The translations under genes were made by a program, and so were the position numbers. DNA of 64,000 nucleotides from Flavobacteriales bacterium (GTDB lineage Bacteria > Bacteroidota > Bacteroidia > Flavobacteriales_F > PHOS-HE28), in contig JAEUSU010000026.1 of assembly GCA_016788635.1 (NCBI GenBank), positions 122,227 through 186,226 on the forward strand. The letters are read 5' to 3'. The first letter of the stretch is position 1, and every line of letters begins with the position of its first letter. Below the pieces are notes generated by a model. It was not told the DNA's origin. It saw nothing but the letters and a program-made list of their open reading frames with translations, and did not search any database. Positions 17,699 through 24,446 of the stretch are shown here, piece by piece.

Positions 17699-18661
17699 AT
17701 GTTTGGACGCATGGGCACGGCCATCACCAAGAGCGCGACCACCGACGAGGCTCCGGCCTGCCTGAATTGCGGGAGCACGCTGGGGCCGGATGCCCGTTAC
17801 TGCGCCCATTGCGGCCAAGCCACCGTTGACCAGCAGCGACCTGTCACGGCGCTCGTTGGCGAATTGCTCACCTCCTTGTTCAGTCTGGATGCCAAGCTCT
17901 GGTCCACGCTCGGCCTGCTCCTGTTCAAGCCCGGACAGCTCACCGCGCGTTACCTGGCCGGCCGGCGGCGTGCGCAGGTACCCCCCTTGCGCCTTTACCT
18001 CTTCATCAGCCTGGTGTACTTCATTCTAACAGGGGTCCAGGTGGACCGCCAGTTCCGCAAGCTCGCCGAGGACGAGTCCCTGGGTCCGGGCCAGGCCTTG
18101 CAGGAGACCGACACGTTGAACTTCCTCGATCTCCAGGTCACCGTGAGCGGTGCGCGCCAGGCGGCCCTGATGACCCCGGCACAGCGCGACTCGATGCTGC
18201 TGGCCGATGGGCACGAGCCCAACCTGCTGAACCGCTTCATGCTCAGCCGCGCGCCAAGGCTGGCGGACCTGAACGGCATCGAACGGCTCACCGTGCGCAC
18301 GTTGCAGTATTTCTCCTATGCGCTCTTCATCCTCATGCCCGTGCTCGGCTTTGTGCTGTGGCTGTTTTTCAAGCGTGCGCGACCCTGGTACTTCGACCAC
18401 CTCATCCATTCGATCCACCTGCATGCCTTCTACTTCTTCTTTCAGTCCGTCTTCCTGGCGCTGCGTCTGTTCCTGGGCTTCTCACTGGGATCCATCGGGC
18501 TTATCGCCATCCTGATCTACCTGCCGGTCAGCCTGCGCATGGTCTATGGCCGGCGTTGGCCAGCCACCTTGGGTCTTTCGATCCCGGTCATGCTGCTCCA
18601 ATCGTTGGTGATCGGTGTGGCCTTCCTGGCCAGCGGTCTATGCGCGCTTATTCTGCTATGA
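17699..18661 (+). CDS. DUF3667 membrane protein with N-terminal zinc ribbon
   Basis: The 320-residue product opens with a zinc-ribbon pair of CxxC motifs ('CLNCG' and 'CAHCGQ', residues about 21-40). The DUF3667 signature follows: 'LLTSLFSLDAKLWSTLGLLLFKPGQLTARYLAGRRRAQVPPL' (split by position, residues about 52-95), then four or five membrane helices. The family is widespread in Bacteroidota and has no established function. The start may be the ATG at 17699 or the one four codons later (17711). It is divergent from pyrD with a 33-base gap, and the FkbM gene follows 25 bases after its stop, so the two may form an operon. Confidence 0.82.
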   Translation: MFGRMGTAITKSATTDEAPACLNCGSTLGPDARYCAHCGQATVDQQRPVTALVGELLTSLFSLDAKLWSTLGLLLFKPGQLTARYLAGRRRAQVPPLRLYLFISLVYFILTGVQVDRQFRKLAEDESLGPGQALQETDTLNFLDLQVTVSGARQAALMTPAQRDSMLLADGHEPNLLNRFMLSRAPRLADLNGIERLTVRTLQYFSYALFILMPVLGFVLWLFFKRARPWYFDHLIHSIHLHAFYFFFQSVFLALRLFLGFSLGSIGLIAILIYLPVSLRMVYGRRWPATLGLSIPVMLLQSLVIGVAFLASGLCALILL

Positions 18662-18686
18662 GGTCCCAGTTCCATCGGCACACCCC

Positions 18687-19571
18687 TTGAGAACCCTGCT
18701 GAAGGCCATTTACCGCGCACTACCCTTCAAGCGGCAGGTGTTCACCGCCTGGCGTGCCGTGCTGCCCGCGCCCAGGGGGTTGCATCACCATCTGCACTTC
18801 CACGGTCCATTCACGGTGAACGTGCCTGGTGGTGCACGCTTCCGCATGATGCACCATGGACTTCCGCTGGAGAACGACCTTTTCTGGTCGGGGCTCTCCG
18901 GTGGTTACGAGCGCGTGTCCCTCGAACTGTGGATGAAGCTCTGCCGCGATGCCCGCGTGATCATGGACGTGGGCGCGAACACCGGCCTGTATGCCTTGCT
19001 CGCCCGTGCGCTCAACCCCCATGCGCACATCATCGCCTTTGAGCCCGTGGACCGTGCGCACCACCGGCTGGTGGCGAACATCGCGCTGAACGCGTTCACC
19101 ATCCAGGTGGAAAAATGCGCTGTGAGCGACCATGAGGGAAAGGCCGTGATGCATGACAATGCGTTCGACCATGCCTACACCGCCTCGCTGGAAGCGCGCA
19201 TCAACCCCGAAGGGATCACGGCGCGGCGGTACGAAGTGCCCATGGTATCCCTGGACACCTTTCTGGAGCAGCATGGCGTGGGTCCGGTGGACCTGATGAA
19301 GATCGATGTGGAACTGCACGAACCTTCGGTGCTGCGCGGTTTCGCCAAAGGCATGCGCGCACATCCCCCCGCCCTGCTCATCGAGGTGCTGCGCCCCGAT
19401 GTGGCCGCTGAACTGGATGCGCTGATGCAGGGCAGCGGCTACCAGTTCTACCAGATCGACGAGCGCGGACCGGTCACCCGGCGCGATCGCATCATGGCCA
19501 GCGCAGGCCATGGCTTCAATTACCTGTTCTGCACGCCGGAACAGGCCGCCCGTATCGGCTTGAAGCCTTAG
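18687..19571 (+). CDS. FkbM-family methyltransferase
   Basis: The product is a class I SAM-dependent methyltransferase of the FkbM type. The SAM motif 'VIMDVGANTGLYALLARALNP' lies near residue 90, followed by 'IAFEPV', 'VSDHEG', and the FkbM-typical 'VSLDTFLEQHG...VDLMKIDVELHEPSVLRG'. Family members O-methylate glycans, lipids or polyketides; the acceptor here is unknown. I chose a TTG at 18687 (294 residues) because it begins 25 bases after the DUF3667 stop; a GTG at 18615 would overlap that gene by 47 bases and add 24 residues. The stop lies two bases from the convergent TonB-receptor stop. Confidence 0.82.
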   Translation: MRTLLKAIYRALPFKRQVFTAWRAVLPAPRGLHHHLHFHGPFTVNVPGGARFRMMHHGLPLENDLFWSGLSGGYERVSLELWMKLCRDARVIMDVGANTGLYALLARALNPHAHIIAFEPVDRAHHRLVANIALNAFTIQVEKCAVSDHEGKAVMHDNAFDHAYTASLEARINPEGITARRYEVPMVSLDTFLEQHGVGPVDLMKIDVELHEPSVLRGFAKGMRAHPPALLIEVLRPDVAAELDALMQGSGYQFYQIDERGPVTRRDRIMASAGHGFNYLFCTPEQAARIGLKP

Positions 19572-19573
19572 GC

Positions 19574-21820
19574 TCAACGCTCCAAGATCCAACGGAGTCC
19601 GGCGAACCACCGCCTGCCCTGCATGGGCGCGAAGGCATAGGCGGTATCGAAGGTGTGCCCGTGCGGGTTCGTCACCGGGTCATCCGCATGCCGGTCAAAG
19701 GGGTCGAAGGGGCGCATGAGCGGGTCGGTGGGCGTGAAATCCAGCAGGTTCTTCACCCCGCCGTACACCTCCCAGCGCTCACCCAGCTTCCGCCTAACCT
19801 GCACATTGGCCAGCGCATACCACGGGGACATCTCAGGGCGGAAGTCGTTGGGTTGCACGGGCAGGCGCATGGGGCCGTACCACTGCGCGGTGAGGTCGAT
19901 GCCAAAGCCGGCCACCCGCTCGATGCCGGCCATAAAGGTGCCCGACCAGTCCGGTGCGAAGAGCTGCTGCTCGCGTACGGCGCCTTCCTGCACGAACACA
20001 TCCATGTAGGTGGCGCCCGCCATCACGCGGAAACGCTGGCCTAAACGCGCCTCCAGGTCCAGCCCGATGCCCTGCGAGATGCCGTAGCCTGCCAGGTTGC
20101 GGTAAATGATCAGGTCCGGGTCGGTGGTGTAGTCCGGCAGAATGCGGTTGGAGAAGCGCGTGTGGAAGAGGTTGAGGTCGGCGGTGATGGTGCGCCGTTC
20201 CCCGGGCCATTGCCGGCGCAGGTCCACGGTGGCGCTCCAGCTGCGTTCGGGGAGCAGGGTCTCCTCCACCACCACATTGCGTGCGCCCGTGAGCGCGGCA
20301 TGCTCCTCGGTGAAGAGGTCCACTACGCGGAAACCGGTTCCCAGGCCTGCCCGCAGTGTGGACCGTCCGTTCGGGGCCACCTTCAGGGCCACGCGCGGCG
20401 AGCTCACCCAGCCGTGAGTGCGATCGTGGTCCGCGCGGTAACCCAGCAGCAACGTGGTGGCCGTGGTCAGGTCCCATTCATCCTGCAGGAACAAGCCCGG
20501 AAGGGGACGTCGTTGCGGAGCGGAGCCAAGGTCTCCTGTGGAGGAGGTGGCCACCGTGTTGTCATCATAAAAGGTATGCCGGTAGGCCAGGCCACCCAGC
20601 AGGTGGTGACGGCCGCCCACGGTGCGGTCCCAAAGCAGTTGCGCGAAGGCCACCCGCTGCAGCGCATTGAAGGGGGTGATGCCATACCAACTGTCCTGCG
20701 CATGCCCGTTCATGGATACTTGCAGCAGCACGCGTTCGCTCATCGGCAGGTGATAGCGCCCGATCAACTCCCACCGGCGGGTGCGGATCGTCTCCCCATA
20801 GATGCTGTCGCTGCCCGCAAAGGCCGGGGTCCAGTTCATCTGCCCACCCCAGCGGTCCTCACCCACCAGCCGCAGGGCCAGGTCGGCGGTGCGGCGGTGC
20901 GGACGCCGAAGGGCCAGCTTGCTGAAGATCGAGATCCGCTCCTGCAGCGCCAGGTCCGTGAAGCCGTCGTCGTTGAGATCCACCGGACGGTCATAGTGAT
21001 AGGCGTTCACACCCACCAGAAGGTTCGCGCGCGCGCGCGCACGCGTGACCCGCATGCCCAGGTCGGCGTTCACCTCACCCCAGCCGCTCACCATCACATC
21101 CGCCGAGGCGTCAGGTGCCAGCGTGGCATCCTTCGTGATCACGTTGATGAGACCGCCCATCGCTTCGCTGCCGTAGAGCGATGAGGCCGGCCCCTTCACC
21201 ACCTCCACCCGCTCGATGAGGCTGAGCGGAATGCCTTGCAGGCCGTACACCGTGCTCAGCCCGCTCACGATGGGCATGCCGTCGATCAGCACCAGGGTGT
21301 ACGGGCCCTCCAGGCCGTTGATGTGGATGTCGCCCGTGTTGCACACGCCGCAATTCACCTGGGGGCGCACCCCGTTCACCATGGCGGTGGCCTCCAGCAA
21401 GGAAGGCACGGGGTTGCGCCGGAAGAGCTTCGGGCTCAGCACCTGCACCGGCACCGGGCTGTTGGAACGTGTCACTTCACGCAGGGTGCCGCTCACCACC
21501 ATCTCTTCCAGCTCCGCTGCGCTGGCTTGAAGCGTGACCGTGCCCAGGTCGGTGCAACCGCTTGCCCCCACGCGCACCTGCATGGTGCGCTTGAGGAAGC
21601 CCACGGCGCTCAGTTCCATGGTCACTTCACCCGTCGGTATGCCATCCAGCATGAAGCGTCCATCCGCGGTCGCGGCGGTGCCAGTGGTGGTGCCCGCAAG
21701 CGACACGCTCGCGAAGGGCACGGGGCCGTCGGTGCCCTGCACCACGCCGCGCACACAGCCGGACTGCGCATTTAATGCCACCAGCTGCAACAGGAACAGG
21801 ATAAGCAGGAGCGCCCGCAT
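19574..21820 (-). CDS. TonB-dependent outer-membrane receptor, probably metal-related
   Basis: The 748-residue product has a signal peptide (ends near 'LNAQ', residue 19), a carboxypeptidase-regulatory-like beta domain (about 20-105), a plug (about 120-235) and a 22-strand type barrel to the C-terminus. The plug has 'VVKGPASSLYGSEAMGGLINVITK', the standard receptor signature, and an unusual Cys pair in 'VNCGVCNTGDIHINGLEG'. Such receptors take up large or scarce ligands across the outer membrane using TonB-ExbB-ExbD energy. The gene is divergent from a DtxR-family regulator followed by a ZIP transporter, so iron, manganese or zinc uptake under DtxR-type control is the best inference. It converges with the FkbM gene. 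Confidence 0.88.
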   Translation of the reverse strand: MRALLLILFLLQLVALNAQSGCVRGVVQGTDGPVPFASVSLAGTTTGTAATADGRFMLDGIPTGEVTMELSAVGFLKRTMQVRVGASGCTDLGTVTLQASAAELEEMVVSGTLREVTRSNSPVPVQVLSPKLFRRNPVPSLLEATAMVNGVRPQVNCGVCNTGDIHINGLEGPYTLVLIDGMPIVSGLSTVYGLQGIPLSLIERVEVVKGPASSLYGSEAMGGLINVITKDATLAPDASADVMVSGWGEVNADLGMRVTRARARANLLVGVNAYHYDRPVDLNDDGFTDLALQERISIFSKLALRRPHRRTADLALRLVGEDRWGGQMNWTPAFAGSDSIYGETIRTRRWELIGRYHLPMSERVLLQVSMNGHAQDSWYGITPFNALQRVAFAQLLWDRTVGGRHHLLGGLAYRHTFYDDNTVATSSTGDLGSAPQRRPLPGLFLQDEWDLTTATTLLLGYRADHDRTHGWVSSPRVALKVAPNGRSTLRAGLGTGFRVVDLFTEEHAALTGARNVVVEETLLPERSWSATVDLRRQWPGERRTITADLNLFHTRFSNRILPDYTTDPDLIIYRNLAGYGISQGIGLDLEARLGQRFRVMAGATYMDVFVQEGAVREQQLFAPDWSGTFMAGIERVAGFGIDLTAQWYGPMRLPVQPNDFRPEMSPWYALANVQVRRKLGERWEVYGGVKNLLDFTPTDPLMRPFDPFDRHADDPVTNPHGHTFDTAYAFAPMQGRRWFAGLRWILER

Positions 21821-21842
21821 CGCGTCAAAGCTAATCCTTTAT

Positions 21843-21856
21843 TTAGTCCTGTCTAA
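21843..21856. promoter_or_regulatory. Candidate DtxR-type operator
   Basis: The dyad TTAG-N6-CTAA, with an additional C/G pair inside the spacer, resembles the outer arms of DtxR/MntR-type operators. It lies in the 61-base gap between the divergent TonB receptor (start 21820) and the DtxR-family gene (start 21882). Binding would place it to control both directions. Confidence 0.4.
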
Positions 21857-21866
21857 TCTTTTTCTA

Positions 21867-21874
21867 TAGCTTTG
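21867..21874 (+). promoter_or_regulatory. Bacteroidota -7 element of the DtxR/ZIP operon
   Basis: TAGCTTTG fits the TAnnTTTG consensus exactly and stands 7 bases before the ATG at 21882. Transcription from it would give a very short or absent leader. The TTTAG at 21842-21846, part of the dyad, lies about where a -33 box should be. Confidence 0.4.
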
Positions 21875-21881
21875 TCGCACC

Positions 21882-22538
21882 ATGCTCAGCCGCAGCGAAG
21901 AGGACCACTTGAAGGCCGTGTACAGCCTGTTGCAGGAGGGTGCTGATGCGTTCACGAACGATGTGGCCACCCGCCTGCACACCAAGCCCAGCAGTGTGAC
22001 GGTGATGTTGAAGAAGCTGGCCGACAAGGGCCTGCTGAAGCACCAGCCCTACCGGGGGGTGCGGCTCACGGCGAAGGGGCGCGGCCTGGCGCTCATGCTG
22101 GTGCGCAAGCACCGGCTGTGGGAGACCTTCCTGGTGGACCGGCTGGGCTTCGCGTGGGACGAGGTGCACGAGGTGGCCGAGCAGCTGGAGCACATCAGTT
22201 CGGAGAAACTCGTCGACCGGTTAAGCCATTACCTGGGCGAACCGGCCTTCGATCCCCATGGCGACCCCATCCCCGACCGTGATGGCAAGCTGCCTGAGCG
22301 GCCCACCCTGCAGCTGACAGACTGCGCCGTGGGCGACAGTGTGCGCCTGGTGGCCGTGAAAGACCCCAGCGATGAACTGCTGCACCTGCTGGGCGGCAAG
22401 GGCATTGGCATTGGGGCGCGGCTGAAACTGGTGGCACGCCACGCTTTCGACGGCAGCTTCGAGTTGCATACCGCCCCGAAGACCACCCACACCCTGAGTG
22501 CCCAGGTGGCCGCGCATCTGCTGGTGGAACGCCCATGA
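21882..22538 (+). CDS. DtxR/MntR-family metal-dependent transcriptional regulator
   Basis: The 218-residue product has a winged helix (residues 1-62, 'FTNDVATRLHTKPSSVTVMLKKL'), a metal-binding dimerisation domain (about 65-140) and a C-terminal FeoA/SH3-like domain (about 145-218). Expected metal ligands are visible: Asp8, the His of 'RKHRLWETFL', and the Glu/His set in 'EVAEQLEHIS'. Position 11 is Lys, not the Glu of Bacillus MntR, so metal choice (Fe or Mn) cannot be settled from sequence. These proteins repress uptake genes when the metal is plentiful. It overlaps the ZIP gene by four bases (ATGA) and is divergent from the TonB receptor. Confidence 0.9.
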   Translation: MLSRSEEDHLKAVYSLLQEGADAFTNDVATRLHTKPSSVTVMLKKLADKGLLKHQPYRGVRLTAKGRGLALMLVRKHRLWETFLVDRLGFAWDEVHEVAEQLEHISSEKLVDRLSHYLGEPAFDPHGDPIPDRDGKLPERPTLQLTDCAVGDSVRLVAVKDPSDELLHLLGGKGIGIGARLKLVARHAFDGSFELHTAPKTTHTLSAQVAAHLLVERP

Positions 22539-23356
22539 ACGAGATCATCACCTTCTTCGAGCGGATCGACCCTGTGTGGGGCGCATTGCTCGCCACCACC
22601 TTCACCTGGCTGGTCACGGCGGCGGGCGCTTCGGTGGTCTTCTTCTTCAAGCACCTCAGCCGCAAATGGCTCGATGGCATGCTCGGCTTCACCGGCGGGG
22701 TGATGATCGCCGCCAGCTACTGGAGCCTGCTGGCACCCAGCATTGAGATGAGCGAGCGCATGGGCCTGTTGCCCTGGCTTCCACCGGCCGTGGGCTTCGC
22801 GCTGGGCGCGCTCTTCCTCTTTGTGCTGGACAAGTTCGTGCCGCACCTGCACATCAACTTCGACCCGGCAAACAGCGAAGGGCCCCGCGTGGAATGGCGC
22901 CGCAGCACACTGCTCATCCTGGCCATCACCTTGCACAACATCCCCGAGGGGCTGGCCGTGGGCGTGCTCTTCGGTGGGGTGGCGGCGGGCATCCCTGAGG
23001 CCACCATCGGCGGGGCGGTGGCGCTGGCCATCGGCATCGGCCTGCAGAACTTCCCCGAAGGCATCGCGGTGAGCATGCCCCTGCGCCGCCATGGCGTGAG
23101 CCGCTTCCGCAGTTTCATGTACGGGCAGTTGAGCGCCATTGTGGAACCCGTGGCCGGTGTGGTGGGCGCATTGGCCGTGCTCTACATGCAGCCCATCCTT
23201 CCCTATGCCCTGGCCTTCGCCGCCGGCGCCATGATCTATGTGGTGATCGAAGAGGTGGTGCCCGAAACGCAGCAGGATGCCCATACCGACATCGCCACGC
23301 TCGGCTTCATCGGTGGGTTCATCATCATGATGATCCTGGACGTCGCGCTGGGATAA
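22535..23356 (+). CDS. ZIP-family divalent metal transporter
   Basis: The 273-residue protein has eight predicted membrane helices. Helix 4 carries HNIPEG (from residue 134) and helix 5 carries NFPEG (from about 172), the binuclear metal-site motifs of ZIP transporters such as ZupT/GufA. It is expected to import Zn, Fe or Mn across the inner membrane. The ATGA overlap with the DtxR-family gene means translational coupling, and regulation by that protein is likely. The His-rich cytoplasmic loop seen in some ZIPs is almost absent ('VPHLHINFDP' only). Confidence 0.9.
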   Translation: MNEIITFFERIDPVWGALLATTFTWLVTAAGASVVFFFKHLSRKWLDGMLGFTGGVMIAASYWSLLAPSIEMSERMGLLPWLPPAVGFALGALFLFVLDKFVPHLHINFDPANSEGPRVEWRRSTLLILAITLHNIPEGLAVGVLFGGVAAGIPEATIGGAVALAIGIGLQNFPEGIAVSMPLRRHGVSRFRSFMYGQLSAIVEPVAGVVGALAVLYMQPILPYALAFAAGAMIYVVIEEVVPETQQDAHTDIATLGFIGGFIIMMILDVALG

Positions 23357-23363
23357 AGGAATT

Positions 23364-23475
23364 GCTGATTGGCTAATTCGCTAATTGACTAATTGGCTGA
23401 TCGGCTCATTGCCTGATCGCCACATTCCCACATTTCCACATTCCCACATTCTCCGTGCCCACCGTGTCTCCGTGT
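23364..23475. repeat. Fourteen-unit octamer-phased array of three sequence families
   Basis: Octamers follow without gaps: seven GCTAATTG-like units (23364-23419), four CCACATTC-like units (23420-23451) and three CTCCGTGT-like units (23452-23475). The 8-bp register is kept across both family changes. The array fills most of the 145-base gap between the convergent ZIP and deacetylase genes. Confidence 0.8.
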
Positions 23476-23501
23476 GAGGCCATGACCAGATGCCACATTC
23501 C

Positions 23502-24338
23502 TCACCTTTCCACATTCCGCAGGATATCGCAGAACCTGGTGAACTGGAACTCGCTGAACAAGGCCTTCAGCTTCGGCTCGGTGGTGTGCAGGCCGGTGTA
23601 GCTCATGAAGCGACGGCGCGCGCCCATGGGCAGGCGCGGGTGGCCGGGATCCACTTCGCGGGGATGCAGATAGAAGGTCACATCGCGTCCTTCGGCCAGC
23701 ACGCGGCGCACCATGTGGCGGATCAGTGAAAGGGGGAAGAAGCGCAGGTAGCCTCCGCCAAAGAAGTAGAGGTCGCGCCCGGCGATGCGTGCCAGGGAGA
23801 TGGGGAACTCGCGAAGCGCACCATGTGGCGTGGCCAAAGTGGTGGGCACGCGCGCCGCACCGGGCAGGCCGCCGTGTCCGCGCAGGCCGGGCCATACGCT
23901 GCTGTCATAGGCATAACCGGCCTCCGCCACGGCATCAAAGAACCACGGGCTCTGGGTGGTGACACTGAAGCCCGGGCAGCGGTAGCCCAGCACGCGACTT
24001 CCTCCGGCCTGTTCAATGAGGTCTTTCGCCTTGCGGATGTCGGCCAGGAAGGTGGCGCGGTCCTGCGTGTACACCAGCTCGTGGGCATAGCCATGGCTGG
24101 CCGCTTCATGCCCGCGGGCCACCGCCTCGCGCACCAGCTCCGGAAAACGTTCCGCCACCCAGCCCAGGAAGAACAGGGTGCTCTTCACCCCGTGCGCGTC
24201 CATCAGGTCCAGCAGCCTGTGCGTGGCCGGCACCACCCGGCTCTCCAGGCCCGGCCATTCCGCCAGTTCGGGTGTGGCGGGCAGGTCCAGGATGTGGAAC
24301 CAGTCCTCTACATCGATGCTGAACACACACGCCGCCAT
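23502..24338 (-). CDS. Polysaccharide deacetylase (NodB-type, DUF3473-containing)
   Basis: The 278-residue protein begins 'FSIDVEDWFH', the metal-binding Asp motif of the subgroup found near exopolysaccharide loci. It also has 'KSTLFFLGW', 'ASHGYAHELVY' (metal-binding His pair), 'YRCPGFSVT' and a C-terminal DUF3473-like part with 'TFYLHPREVDPGHPR'. It probably removes acetyl groups from a surface polysaccharide. There is no signal peptide, so it would act in the cytoplasm or at the inner membrane. No glycosyltransferase cluster is adjacent. The last codons (NVER and stop) fall inside a CCACATTC-type repeat. Confidence 0.88.
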   Translation of the reverse strand: MAACVFSIDVEDWFHILDLPATPELAEWPGLESRVVPATHRLLDLMDAHGVKSTLFFLGWVAERFPELVREAVARGHEAASHGYAHELVYTQDRATFLADIRKAKDLIEQAGGSRVLGYRCPGFSVTTQSPWFFDAVAEAGYAYDSSVWPGLRGHGGLPGAARVPTTLATPHGALREFPISLARIAGRDLYFFGGGYLRFFPLSLIRHMVRRVLAEGRDVTFYLHPREVDPGHPRLPMGARRRFMSYTGLHTTEPKLKALFSEFQFTRFCDILRNVER

Positions 24339-24349
24339 GCCGGATGAGG

Positions 24350-24445
24350 GGTCGATCGGTCGATCAGATGATGAGGTGGACGGACATGCTTCACTGCGGC
24401 GTCCACTTGCCGCTTGTCAACTTGCCGACTCGCCGCTTGAGCTCC
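24350..24445. repeat. Short phased repeats between deacetylase and M16 peptidase genes
   Basis: Two arrays are visible: GTCGATCG/GTCGATCA/GATGATGA octamers near 24351-24374, and CTTGCCGC-like 7- or 8-mers from about 24403 to 24439. No gene or terminator stem is seen in this 108-base spacer. Confidence 0.45.
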
Positions 24446-24446
24446 C

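Noticed and set aside
17666..17818. N-terminal extension of pyrD by 51 residues
   Set aside because: It would overlap the divergent DUF3667 gene start, and the family begins at the amphipathic helix encoded from 17665.
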